Shown: positions 18,419 through 26,633, numbered from the stretch's first letter. The stretch: 64,000 bases of DNA from Bacillota bacterium (GCA_023399455.1 JAEWPN010000039.1:1-64000); one strand, 5' to 3'. Numbers and translations: made by a program. Notes: a model not told the origin generated them from the sequence alone.

Positions 18419-20926
18419 CTAATTTTCAATCAGCTCATAAGCAGAGATCCGTTTAATTCTTGAGGTAAGTAAATAGGACATCATATATGTAAATACGATT
18501 ATGATTATGGCAGCGGATAGTAATGTGATGATTGAGGGAGATTCATATTGGAAGCCGCGCCAGCCTATAAGAGAAAATAGTTTTGTTACAAAAGGCAATG
18601 TTGTTCCATAAGCAATAGAGGAGCCCAGGGAAGCACCAACAATAGCAGAAGGCAGCAGGCAAAAGGTAAGCTGCTTTCTTAATTCGCCGGTGGTAAAACC
18701 TAAAGATTTCAATATACCAAACTCGAGCTTTTTGATATTCACAGTCTGTTTTACCATAATAGAAAGTACAACAAAGATAATGATCAATGTAATTACCAGG
18801 ATGAAAGTTGCCAGGAGTCCAAATGCCAGTTTAAAAATATTAAGATAACCTGCCAGCAAAGTGGCATTTGAGTACACGTCCTTAATGGGATAAGCAGCGG
18901 TACCGCTGCTTAAGACCGTATTGCCGTCTATATTCAATGCGTATTCCATGCTGTTAATATTATAATTTTGTTTTAGTCGGATCATTTTTGAATCGATCGT
19001 ATTTTTTATTGAAGAATATTTATTATTGGTGTCATTAAGCATGTTTCCGGATAAAAGCTGACTCTGGGTGTATCCGAATTTGTTAAATATAAAATCGGCG
19101 AACTGTTCATAGGTATAGCCTTTATGGAGATAAGCACATATTGTGCTGGGAGCATAGGCGGCATATAGCCGCTTAAAGCCATCCTCGGTTAAAAAAGTAT
19201 TATAAGACATGGTTGAGGAGGTAATACCTGAGATGATATAGTCTGCTTTAATGCCGATGGAATTTAACGTTATGACATCTCCAATGCTTTTGTTTAACAA
19301 ATTTGCGACGTAAATGGAAAGGGCAATTTCATTATCATTAACAGGAAAACTTCCGTCAGCAATTTTAATGGATTCCAGATTTTCAAAATTATCAAAGACA
19401 CGTGCGTTGTAGGATGTATTGTTAATTGTTACGCCTTCAAAACCTATTCTTATAATTTTTTTAATATTTTCATTACTGTTTATAATCCGGGAAATTTCTT
19501 CTATGTCCGCATGATTATCGAGTGTAATATTGGCTTCTGTTAATTCGCTGTCAAGTATATTTTTTATAAAAGTATCATTGATTCCGAAGCCTTCAAACAG
19601 TATGAAGCCAAAGCATAATGTAAAGCTTACGATAGCAATGATTATACAGATAGATATATTCTGTTTTTTAAACATAATCAAATGTTTCAAACAGAGTATC
19701 CGATGAATGGAACCTTTTGCGTGTTCTAGCTCTACAGCATTTGTTTTAATATTGTGAGATAGAAGCCCACCTCGGAGTATAACGGCAACAGGCATTTTTT
19801 TTACTCCCGTGGTGGAAAGATAAACGACTAGGCCAATCAATAGCGTGATAATCAGGATTATCATCATGTCCAAACTTATGTGACTAGTATTTTTAATAGA
19901 TACACCAGTGATTAATATAAGTATTCTATGATATAACGGCGCACAGGCATAGGAAAACAAGGTTCCTATGATGCTGCTGATAAAACAGATGATCATGTAT
20001 TCGAAGACATGGCCTAAGGCAATTTGCCTGCTTGTGTAGCCTAATGCTTTCAAAGTGCCGATTATGGTAAGGTTCTCATTAATACCGGATTTGATTCTAT
20101 AAATTGCCATAATAAGAGCAACCATAAAAATCACTCCTGAAAATGTAATAATAATGGTCGAAATAATAGAAGCGAATAAGGTAAATGCGGCTGAAAAATC
20201 AGTGCGGGAGGCCGCCATTTCTATACATTGGGTATTTCTGGTATATGCTGAAGCATAGTCAACCAGTTGAGATTCGTAACGCAGAGCATTATTATCATCC
20301 ACTGTGAAGTTCAGCAATGTTTTAGTTCCAAAATTAAAAGATAACTCATGGAAAACATCAGCCGTAGCAACAATTCTTGTTTGCAAAAGATTGGTAGCAG
20401 CTCCAAACTCCGATACATTACAAAAGCCTAGTATTTCATATGTATATTCGTGTTCAGATGAATCTCTTAATATGAAGGAGGAACCGATTTTATAACCAAG
20501 AGCCTGAAAAGCGATAGGTAAGTATAGCCCGCTTTTATTTTCCTGGGGATCCCATATATCGATCCGGGAAATAGAACGTTCTGTATTTATATTTTGAATG
20601 AACAAGGATGCGGGACTGGGGCTGCTGGTATTAGGTGAGTAGTATTTACCGGAAAATGAGATGATATCTTCGGCATTTACGCCGGTAACATGTTCTTTTG
20701 CTTCCAGAAAGATTGCAAAATCTTCATAATACATATTGGGTGAGAAAAGAATATAGCAATCAGTTCCATTTAACTTCTCGCTTTGAGACTCAAAAGAGGA
20801 GTTAACTTCTCCGGTTGATAGTACCATGTTAAAAAAGCAGGATGCGATCATCACGATAATGGCGAATGAAATGACACCACTATGCTTTCGTTTCAAATTT
20901 GTAAGTGCTAAATGTAATGAAATCAT
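18419..20926 (-). CDS. FtsX-like ABC transporter permease
   Basis: 835 residues. One membrane span near the N-terminus (KHSGVISFAIIVMIASCFF), a large extracellular domain, three spans in the middle (about 260-390), a second extracellular domain, and three C-terminal spans: the duplicated MacB/FtsX layout with two FtsX domains. The start at 20926 has AAGGAGAAGC before it; the longer frame to 21043 would run into the ATPase gene. 13 nt after the ATPase stop. These transporters export or sense peptides and lipids using mechanotransmission; linkage to a two-component system suggests antimicrobial peptide response, which is inference. Confidence 0.9.
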   Translation of the reverse strand: MISLHLALTNLKRKHSGVISFAIIVMIASCFFNMVLSTGEVNSSFESQSEKLNGTDCYILFSPNMYYEDFAIFLEAKEHVTGVNAEDIISFSGKYYSPNTSSPSPASLFIQNINTERSISRIDIWDPQENKSGLYLPIAFQALGYKIGSSFILRDSSEHEYTYEILGFCNVSEFGAATNLLQTRIVATADVFHELSFNFGTKTLLNFTVDDNNALRYESQLVDYASAYTRNTQCIEMAASRTDFSAAFTLFASIISTIIITFSGVIFMVALIMAIYRIKSGINENLTIIGTLKALGYTSRQIALGHVFEYMIICFISSIIGTLFSYACAPLYHRILILITGVSIKNTSHISLDMMIILIITLLIGLVVYLSTTGVKKMPVAVILRGGLLSHNIKTNAVELEHAKGSIHRILCLKHLIMFKKQNISICIIIAIVSFTLCFGFILFEGFGINDTFIKNILDSELTEANITLDNHADIEEISRIINSNENIKKIIRIGFEGVTINNTSYNARVFDNFENLESIKIADGSFPVNDNEIALSIYVANLLNKSIGDVITLNSIGIKADYIISGITSSTMSYNTFLTEDGFKRLYAAYAPSTICAYLHKGYTYEQFADFIFNKFGYTQSQLLSGNMLNDTNNKYSSIKNTIDSKMIRLKQNYNINSMEYALNIDGNTVLSSGTAAYPIKDVYSNATLLAGYLNIFKLAFGLLATFILVITLIIIFVVLSIMVKQTVNIKKLEFGILKSLGFTTGELRKQLTFCLLPSAIVGASLGSSIAYGTTLPFVTKLFSLIGWRGFQYESPSIITLLSAAIIIIVFTYMMSYLLTSRIKRISAYELIEN

Positions 20927-20939
20927 TAAAGCTTCTCCT

Positions 20940-21701
20940 TTACCAATTGTTCTCCTGAAGGAAATCCCGGGCTTTCTTAAAGCGATCGTCCATATCTGCC
21001 TCCGAATATTTATCCAGATGAAGTTCTCCGCATACCTTACCATCCATCAGGTAAATGATACGGTCAGCCCTGATGGCAGCTTTTATATCGTGTGTTACCA
21101 TTACAATACTCTGGCCGTTTTGATTTACTTTTGTCAGAATATCCAGGACATCTTTGCCCGAGGAAGAATTGAGTGCTCCGGTAGGTTCATCCGCAAATAG
21201 GATGTCGGGCTCATTGATTAAAGAGCGGATAAGAGCGGCACGCTGCCTTTCGCCGCCGGATAATTGGGTAGGAAATTTACTCCATATTTCTTCTGTTAAT
21301 CCAACCTGAAGAAAAAGCTCCTTCGCACGTTTGATAATTGCGGGCTTGTTATTGTTTACAAGATATCCGGCAGTGAGAACATTATCCAAAATGCTCATAT
21401 TTTCCAGAAGATAGATGTTTTGAAATACAAATCCGCAATGTTTTTTTCTGAAGTTCGCTAGCTCATCGCTGCTAAACTTCTGGATTTCAGTACCTTGAAA
21501 AATAATCTTGCCAAGGGTAGGAGTGTCCATCCCGGATAATGCGTATAAAAGAGTAGTCTTACCTGAGCCTGAGCTTCCCATTATAATGGTAAAATCACCT
21601 TCATAAATATCGATATCTAAATTACAGAGGACATGCTGCTGTTGCCCATCCGATGAAAATGTCTTACATAATTGTTTGGTTTGTAAAAGTAATCTATTCA
21701 T
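20940..21701 (-). CDS. ABC transporter ATP-binding protein (MacB/LolD type)
   Basis: 253 residues. Walker A GSSGSGKTT near residue 43, Q-loop FVFQNIYLLENMSI, signature LSGGERQRAALIRSL, Walker B ILFADEPTGAL and H-loop VMVTHDI are all present and intact. First gene of the operon with the FtsX-like permease and serine hydrolase. The ribosome site (AAAGGAACAATATG) is adequate. No strong -35/-10 pair was found upstream on the minus strand, fitting activator control by a response regulator. Confidence 0.95.
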   Translation of the reverse strand: MNRLLLQTKQLCKTFSSDGQQQHVLCNLDIDIYEGDFTIIMGSSGSGKTTLLYALSGMDTPTLGKIIFQGTEIQKFSSDELANFRKKHCGFVFQNIYLLENMSILDNVLTAGYLVNNNKPAIIKRAKELFLQVGLTEEIWSKFPTQLSGGERQRAALIRSLINEPDILFADEPTGALNSSSGKDVLDILTKVNQNGQSIVMVTHDIKAAIRADRIIYLMDGKVCGELHLDKYSEADMDDRFKKARDFLQENNW

Positions 21702-21876
21702 ATATTGTTCCTTTCATATTTCTTCTAGTATCAATATAACAAATAAAATAGGAATAATCTTTTCCGGCAATTAAACAAATCCTTGTCAAATTCTTAATCA
21801 TTGTTTTTCTGTGTCCTTTTATCTAAAGTGCACTAACTTTAGAGATAATGTCGTTTAAAAGGAGGAAATATTTAAT

Positions 21877-22062
21877 ATGGTACCTTTGGTGGCTTGCCAG
21901 GTTGTCCACCCTATCTGCCTATTTTGTTTCTTACTATTATTACGATCACATATTTCATATAGAAGCAAGAACAAAAGTGTGCTTCGCGCACTCCCGCAGT
22001 CAAATACCTTAACAGTACAACTTTTGTTCCGCGCTCATAGCTGCGCATCCATTTTTATGTAA
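21877..22062 (+). CDS. Possible short ORF with strong ribosome site, unidentified
   Basis: A perfect-looking ribosome site (AAAAGGAGGAAATATTTAAT) precedes an ATG opening a 61-codon frame with a hydrophobic, Cys-rich start and a basic end. I recognise no family, and an overlapping frame from 21848 is also open for 54 codons, so the coding claim is weak. Apart from this, the stretch 21702-22085 holds only AT-rich sequence and no clear promoter. Confidence 0.25.
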   Translation: MVPLVACQVVHPICLFCFLLLLRSHISYRSKNKSVLRALPQSNTLTVQLLFRAHSCASIFM

Positions 22063-22085
22063 TAGGAGAACTTTTCTATTACACT

Positions 22086-22114
22086 AAAAAAGACCACTTA
22101 TAAAGTGATCTTTT
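22086..22114 (-). terminator. Terminator of the cold-shock gene
   Basis: Read on the minus strand, AAAAGATCACTT, a 3 nt loop and AAGTGGTCTTTT form a 12 bp stem with one G-T pair, ending in TTTTTT, just after the stop of the cold-shock gene. Confidence 0.75.
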
Positions 22115-22120
22115 CAAATG

Positions 22121-22306
22121 CTACTTATGCAAGGCTAACATCGATTGCTTGTAGTCCATGAGTACTTTTTGCAACATCAAATCAAATATTACAGATTGAC
22201 CTTCGTCTATTGTTTTATATTGTACGAAGTCATTATCATCCTGAACGTCCGAGATGAAACCAGCACCTTTTTGCGAGTCAAGCCATTTTGCCGTACTATT
22301 ATTCAT
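22121..22306 (-). pseudogene. Cold-shock domain protein with a frameshifting 5 bp duplication
   Basis: The first 43 or so codons (MNNSTAKWLDSQKGAGFIS, then NDFVQYKTI and DEGQSVIFD) follow a CspA-type cold-shock protein: KGAGFIS stands at RNP1 and DFVQY at RNP2. A tandem TTTGA repeat (TCAAA twice at 22177-22186 on the plus strand) then shifts the frame. Removing one copy restores VAKSTHGLQAIDVSLA and a stop at 22125-22127, the normal C-terminal strands of the family. As it stands, 17 unrelated residues replace them. Several RNA-binding aromatics are already changed (Phe to Leu after KW, GFGF to GAGF, FVHF to FVQY). Ribosome site AAGGAGGTATC, promoter, leader and terminator are intact, so a recent pseudogene or an altered protein are both possible. 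Confidence 0.75.
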
Positions 22307-22354
22307 GAAAGATACCTCCTTAAAAATTAATCATATTTTATAAAATCAAAAAAA

Positions 22355-22405
22355 TCACATACCTTTCGTAAATCATCACAATAATGACTTACAAAAAATA
22401 TGTGA
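22355..22405 (-). promoter_or_regulatory. Long leader hairpin of the cold-shock gene
   Basis: On the minus strand TCACATATTTTTTGTAA pairs with TTACGAAAGGTATGTGA over 17 positions, three of them G-U. It sits in a leader of about 120 nt between the promoter and the start. Long structured leaders that act as thermosensors are known for csp genes; that role here is inference. Confidence 0.55.
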
Positions 22406-22433
22406 AATCAAAACCTCATTAGAATATTTTTGT

Positions 22434-22462
22434 ATTATAGCACAGAAAAAAATAGAAAGCAA
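22434..22462 (-). promoter_or_regulatory. Sigma-A promoter of the cold-shock gene
   Basis: Minus strand TTGCTT (22457-22462), 17 bp spacer, TATAAT (22434-22439) with an extended TGC immediately before the -10. Confidence 0.65.
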
Positions 22463-22598
22463 GAAAAAAATTATAATATATCAAAATTAATTAAAAAAAA
22501 CAGAGGATTATAGATGACCACGAATGATATGTTATGACATTGTGAAAAATAAGTATGACCTTGCAATCGATGGTAATAAAATAAAGAAAGAGGAGCAT

Positions 22599-23090
22599 AT
22601 GAAACATATTGCAATTCTGGCCGATACTCATGGCCTGCTACTCGAACATGTCATAGCTGAGCTGGCTGCAGCTGATTGTGTCATCCACGCCGGAGATATC
22701 AACACGCCATATGTTATCGAGTCTATAAGACAGCTCGGAAAGACCTATGTGGTGCGCGGTAACAACGACGGGGACTGGGCGGAAGCTCTGCCTAAGAGCA
22801 TTACTGTCACTATTGAAGGAGTGAGATTCTTTATTGTTCATAACAAGAAGGATATTCCCCAATATTTGGCAAATGTGGACGTGGTAATCTATGGACATTC
22901 CCATAAATATTCCGCAGAAGTTACTGACGAAGTGCTGCTTCTTAATCCGGGAAGCTGCGGTAAACGACGTTTTAATCTGGAGCTCACCATGTGCCGCATG
23001 ATTGTAGACGCAGGCCATTATAAGTACGAAAAAGTGATGATACCCTGTGGCAATCCCAAAGACCGATTATCGGAAACAAAACAGGATTGA
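22599..23090 (+). CDS. YfcE/MJ0936-type metallophosphoesterase
   Basis: 163 residues. Metal-binding motifs in order: ILADTHG (DxH), VIHAGDIN (GD), VRGNNDGDW (GNxD), FIVHNKKD, and YGHSHKYSAEV (GHSH), then LLNPGSC. This is a complete small calcineurin-like phosphodiesterase, probably cytoplasmic. The start at 22599 has AGAGGAGC before it; the longer frame from 22524 lacks one. The physiological substrate is unknown for most relatives. It stands alone between the cold-shock gene and a small unlinked gene. Confidence 0.92.
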   Translation: MKHIAILADTHGLLLEHVIAELAAADCVIHAGDINTPYVIESIRQLGKTYVVRGNNDGDWAEALPKSITVTIEGVRFFIVHNKKDIPQYLANVDVVIYGHSHKYSAEVTDEVLLLNPGSCGKRRFNLELTMCRMIVDAGHYKYEKVMIPCGNPKDRLSETKQD

Positions 23091-23182
23091 GTAATTCGTC
23101 TGCTGAGCAGCCTGGACAAGGTTGGAAAGACATTGTCATAAATTTTTTAATAAGAATAACAGTTTTTCTAGTATAAATAAAC

Positions 23183-23221
23183 ATAGAAAAAAATAATAGT
23201 ATTTGCTATTATTTTTACTAG
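23183..23221 (+). terminator. AT-rich hairpin after the phosphoesterase gene
   Basis: AAAAATAATAG and CTATTATTTTT form an 11 bp stem flanked by TAG/CTA. The T-rich right arm allows termination of the phosphoesterase transcript, though the stem is weak because it is almost all A-T. Confidence 0.45.
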
Positions 23222-23253
23222 AGGGGAAAATAAACTTATGATGAGGGTAGTAT

Positions 23254-23403
23254 ATGAAAATAACAATAGTCAGAATCGAAAATAGAATAGTAACATGCTC
23301 AATTGATAAAGAACCATGTTCTTTCATTGATATCGCACGCAGATGGTTCGCGGAAGACATCCAGGAAGGTGACACGATAGAAATAAATATAGTTGATAAC
23401 TAA
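23254..23403 (+). CDS. Small DUF3006-like protein
   Basis: 49 residues, starting MKITIVRIENRIVTCSI and ending EGDTIEINIVDN. The layout (a strand with R.E..i..C, a middle 'IARRWFAEDI' where the family has 'iPr..lP', then 'qEGDtiei') fits DUF3006, small proteins of unknown function common in Firmicutes. The ribosome site is modest (GAGGG, 7 nt before the ATG). The stop overlaps the end of the convergent MATE gene by 4 nt, a compact arrangement that supports it being real. Confidence 0.6.
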   Translation: MKITIVRIENRIVTCSIDKEPCSFIDIARRWFAEDIQEGDTIEINIVDN

Positions 23404-24728
23404 AATGTTTTCCATTTTCCGGTGCGATACTGCGAGTAAGAGATTGCTAAGTTGGTCATCCAACCAATGGGAACAGCATACCACACCATTGAAATACCAT
23501 AATGTGGAGACAAAGTAAGTGCAATAATGACCCGAAGTGATAAGTTTGCCAAATTTGCAATGGTAAACATTTTCATGTCGGCAGCTCCTCGAAGCAGTCC
23601 ATCGGTACTCATCTTTAATCCCAATAAGATGTAAAAGAAACCCATAAAGCGCAAATAGCCGGTTCCGGTCTGAAATGCCAGATGGGTTCCGCCGCTTCCC
23701 AGAAATAATCCGACAATGGGCGTATAGAAGTTTTCCAGTATGATGCAGATAACAACAGCAAATAAAAGAATATATCCGTTTACCACATGATATCCTTTTC
23801 TAACACGATCCTGTTTTCCGGCACCCAGATTCTGTGCAGTGTAGGACGACATGGCATTTCCTATGGCTGCCATAGGCACAATGCAAATACTTTCCACCCG
23901 CATAGCGGAGGAAAATCCAGCCAGTACTTCACTGCCGAAACTGTTTACCACCGATTGAACCAAAAGCATACCGATAGCTACAGTCGATTGCTGCAGAATG
24001 GAAGGTAACGCTACCTTTGACATTTCAGTAAGGGCGGATGTGTCAAAAGCAGTTTCGAGATAGGAAGAGTATTTTTTGAATTCCTGAATCAGCAGAATAA
24101 AGGAAAGTACAACAGATACACCTTGCGCTATAAAGGTCGCCCATGCAGCACCTTTTACGCCAAGCTCCACATAATATACCATAAAAACTGACAGTCCAAT
24201 ATTAAGCAGAGAGGAGAAAATCAAAAGGTACAAAGGAATCCGAGATTTTCCAATGGCGTTAAATATAGCGGAAATTATATTATACATAAATAAAAATGGA
24301 AGTCCCCAGAAATAAATTGCAAGATAGTCAGAAGCCATATCGAGTATGTTTTCAGGGGTGTTTAAATAAATCATAAAGGTACGGCCAAAGATTAGTCCCA
24401 ATGCAGCTAAGACAACGCTTAATAATAAAAATGATATCAGTGCCGTGGAAGCAGACTGTATCATTTTTTTATAATTCCCCGCTCCTAAATAATGACTTGT
24501 GATAACAGTAGCTCCCACGCCGCCTCCTATGGCAATACAAATAAATACGTTGGTGAAAGAATAGGAAGCGCCAATTGCTGCAAGAGCATCCTCGCTTACA
24601 AAACGGCCGACAATGATTGAATCGGCCATAGTATAAAATTGCTGAAATAAATTACCTATGATCATAGGCAAGGTAAACAGAGCCAGTGCCCTGGCAGGCT
24701 TATTGTTGATTAGATATTCTTTGTCCAT
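23400..24728 (-). CDS. MATE family multidrug efflux transporter
   Basis: 442 residues, about twelve membrane spans. FTLPMIIGNLFQQFYTMADSIIVGRFV at the N-terminus is typical of the DinF/NorM-like branch common in Clostridia, with the second half repeating the fold from about residue 235. It follows an ArsR-type repressor gene by 32 nt on the same strand, so the exporter is probably induced by whatever that repressor senses. Confidence 0.93.
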   Translation of the reverse strand: MDKEYLINNKPARALALFTLPMIIGNLFQQFYTMADSIIVGRFVSEDALAAIGASYSFTNVFICIAIGGGVGATVITSHYLGAGNYKKMIQSASTALISFLLLSVVLAALGLIFGRTFMIYLNTPENILDMASDYLAIYFWGLPFLFMYNIISAIFNAIGKSRIPLYLLIFSSLLNIGLSVFMVYYVELGVKGAAWATFIAQGVSVVLSFILLIQEFKKYSSYLETAFDTSALTEMSKVALPSILQQSTVAIGMLLVQSVVNSFGSEVLAGFSSAMRVESICIVPMAAIGNAMSSYTAQNLGAGKQDRVRKGYHVVNGYILLFAVVICIILENFYTPIVGLFLGSGGTHLAFQTGTGYLRFMGFFYILLGLKMSTDGLLRGAADMKMFTIANLANLSLRVIIALTLSPHYGISMVWYAVPIGWMTNLAISYSQYRTGKWKTF

Positions 24729-24760
24729 TTTAGATTTCCTATTATTGATTGTAATTGTAT

Positions 24761-25087
24761 TTAATACTTTCTGTCACATTCGTATTCACATATACATTTC
24801 GGCGTAAGGTTTTCTTCTGTTTTGACAGAATTAATTTCTTTATTAAAGTGTTCGAGTATTTGTTTCATGAAATCAATATTTACATGATAATGCATATGAT
24901 ATCCCATTTTTGATCCTGTTATAATACCGGTTTTTTTTAGAATGTTCATTTGCTGAGAGACAGCAGGTTCGCTGATTGCAAGTTTTTTGGAAATCGCCCG
25001 GACGCAGTAATGACGTTCCATTAACAGACGAAGGATCTGATATCTGGTGGGGTCTGTGATTATATGCAATGTCTGGATAAAATCCAT
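24761..25087 (-). CDS. ArsR-family transcriptional regulator
   Basis: 108 residues. Winged helix with DPTRYQILRLLMERHYCVRAISKKLAISEPAVSQQMNIL as turn and recognition helices in the ArsR pattern. The C-terminus carries a Cys cluster (CICEYECDRKY), which could bind metal or sense thiols; the classic ArsR 'CVC' in the recognition region is replaced by YCV. The start at 25087 has AGGAGGATGTTCT before it, better than the ATG at 25114, which would lie only 4 nt from the operator. It should repress its own gene and the MATE gene. Confidence 0.9.
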   Translation of the reverse strand: MDFIQTLHIITDPTRYQILRLLMERHYCVRAISKKLAISEPAVSQQMNILKKTGIITGSKMGYHMHYHVNIDFMKQILEHFNKEINSVKTEENLTPKCICEYECDRKY

Positions 25088-25117
25088 AGAACATCCTCCT
25101 TCTTCCATCTGCATAAG

Positions 25118-25145
25118 TTTAATTAAGGATTTCCTTAATTAAACA
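25118..25145. promoter_or_regulatory. Palindromic operator for the ArsR-type regulator
   Basis: GTTTAATTAAGGA, a 2 nt spacer (TT) and TCCTTAATTAAAC are exact inverted repeats of 13 bp. The site lies just downstream of the -10 element, over the predicted transcription start, where repressor binding would block transcription. The arm-2-arm layout is that of ArsR/SmtB operators. Confidence 0.8.
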
Positions 25146-25147
25146 TA

Positions 25148-25176
25148 GAATAACTCTATTATTTGAGTTTGTCAGG
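25148..25176 (-). promoter_or_regulatory. Promoter of the arsR-MATE operon
   Basis: Minus strand CTGACA (25171-25176), 17 bp spacer, TATTCT (25148-25153), each one base from consensus, directly upstream of the palindrome. Confidence 0.65.
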
Positions 25177-25295
25177 AAAGGAAAGCGTTTCCCGTGCGCA
25201 TTTTATTACTTTCCACATTTTCAACTCATTCTTTGTAAATGTGCCCTTTGGTTGACTAATGATTCGAAGTTCCATATGTTAAATATCATGAATAT

Positions 25296-25342
25296 AAAAA
25301 GTCCTGGAATACCGTATAAATACGATAATCCAGGACTTTTTT
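25296..25342 (-). terminator. Terminator downstream of tRNA-Trp
   Basis: AAAAAGTCCTGGA and TCCAGGACTTTTT form a 13 bp stem around an AT-rich loop. Read on the minus strand it ends in TTTTT just after the tRNA. Confidence 0.8.
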
Positions 25343-25348
25343 AAAGAG

Positions 25349-25419
25349 CAGGGGCAGTAGGAATCGAACCCACATCGATGGTTTTGGAGACCACTGTTCT
25401 ACCCTTGAACTATGCCCCT
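25349..25419 (-). tRNA. tRNA-Trp (CCA)
   Basis: 71 nt on the minus strand. Acceptor arms AGGGGCA/TGCCCCT with discriminator G, D-arm TAGTTCAAGGGTAGAAC, anticodon loop CTCCAAA on a 5 bp stem giving anticodon CCA, T-arm with GGTTCGATTCC. No CCA tail is encoded. Stands alone with its own promoter and terminator. Confidence 0.95.
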
Positions 25420-25449
25420 ATGTCCGGCCTTTTTAGACCGCCGAATCAT

Positions 25450-25478
25450 ATTATAGCATAAGGATTATTTGATAGCAA
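25450..25478 (-). promoter_or_regulatory. Promoter of tRNA-Trp
   Basis: Minus strand TTGCTA (25473-25478), 17 bp, TATAAT (25450-25455) preceded by an extended TGC. Confidence 0.65.
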
Positions 25479-25495
25479 GACATATTTTGCAAAAA

Positions 25496-26506
25496 TCAGA
25501 CCGTTTTTTTATACTCTTTCGCGGGAGCCGTAGAGGCTCTTTCGATGTATTGGGCGTGGAGCATTGTGCGGCTGATGGAAACGTGGTTGATCAACCCGTT
25601 CAGCGCGAAATAGCCGCATTTCCCAAGTTCTGCCCTGTTCTGCCTTATAGTAGTAAGGGGAGGGTCCAAGTGGGCTGAAATCGGCAAATCATCGAAGCCG
25701 ATAACGCTGATGTCCTCAGGAACACGAAAGCCATGCATACTGCATTCCATGATGACACCGGAAGCGATTAAATCGTTTCCGCAGAGGATGGCGGTAGCAC
25801 CTTGCGCAAGGAAGGACGGGATATGATATTTTGCACTCTCGGCAACGTAATAGCCATATGCGGTCAGCTTCTCGTTGAAGGGAAGGTTATGAGAAGCAAG
25901 ACTGTCCAAGTATGCCTGCATACGTTGCTCAGAGACCATGGAGTTGGGAGAGCCATTCAAAAAGGCGATGTTCTTATGACCTAAGGAAATTAAATGTTCC
26001 ATGGCGATATCGATGCCTTCAAAGCTGTCCGTTCCCACATAAGCCACGTTGGGATTCTTTCTTATATAGTTATCGAAGAGTACGGTGGGAATCGTGGTGG
26101 AGTTAAGCTGGCCCATCCAATTATCCTGAAGAGAAAAACCAAGAAGAAAGCTGCCGCGATAGCCGTTTTTCAGCATGTAGGTGTCATATTTTTCCTGCAT
26201 TTGAAAAGTGGGATTGATGGGAAGTACGGTAATGTCCCATTTGTCCCGGTATGCCGCCTGCTTAAAGCCTAAGATAATTTCATAGCCGAACTGGTTGTTC
26301 GTCTCATAATCCATATTCTCAATAAAAACACAAAGTTTTTTGTGTTCTTCTTTTTTCATTTTCTTCGTAGTATATCCGATTTCCACTGCCGTATCAAGGA
26401 CGGTCTGCCGCAAAGCCTCGCTGATGTCGCTGGCTCCGTTCAAGCCCTTCGATACGGTACTGACGGATATACCCAGTTTATTTGCAATATCTTTAATCGT
26501 TGCCAT
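25496..26506 (-). CDS. LacI-family transcriptional regulator (MalR-like)
   Basis: 336 residues. Helix-turn-helix ATIKDIANKLGISVSTVSKGLNG at the N-terminus, then the periplasmic-binding-like sensor domain (GYEIILGFKQAAY, GFDDLPISAHLDPPLTTIRQ). The start at 26506 has AAAAGGAAACC before it and matches the family; the frame opens slightly earlier at 26533. Divergent from malQ and the maltodextrin transporter, so it is the likely repressor of that operon with a maltose-type inducer. The sugar assignment comes only from context. Confidence 0.92.
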   Translation of the reverse strand: MATIKDIANKLGISVSTVSKGLNGASDISEALRQTVLDTAVEIGYTTKKMKKEEHKKLCVFIENMDYETNNQFGYEIILGFKQAAYRDKWDITVLPINPTFQMQEKYDTYMLKNGYRGSFLLGFSLQDNWMGQLNSTTIPTVLFDNYIRKNPNVAYVGTDSFEGIDIAMEHLISLGHKNIAFLNGSPNSMVSEQRMQAYLDSLASHNLPFNEKLTAYGYYVAESAKYHIPSFLAQGATAILCGNDLIASGVIMECSMHGFRVPEDISVIGFDDLPISAHLDPPLTTIRQNRAELGKCGYFALNGLINHVSISRTMLHAQYIERASTAPAKEYKKTV

Positions 26507-26604
26507 AAGGTTTCCTTTTCTGTTGTCTGTCACTTTATAATTTTCAAGCTAATCTTTTTTGCATCGTTTTTTATTCTTTCTATATGTCTTAGATTCCTAT
26601 AAAC

Positions 26605-26633
26605 AGTATATAAGTAAAACAAAATGATTTCAA
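26605..26633 (-). promoter_or_regulatory. Promoter of the LacI-family regulator gene
   Basis: Minus strand TTGAAA (26628-26633), 17 bp, TATACT (26605-26610). This implies a leader of about 95 nt before the start codon. Confidence 0.6.

Noticed and set aside
25349-25419. First reading of this tRNA as tRNA-Gly (TCC)
   Set aside because: Placing the 7 nt loop CTCCAAA on its 5 bp stem puts CCA, not TCC, at positions 34-36, and the whole sequence fits tRNA-Trp.
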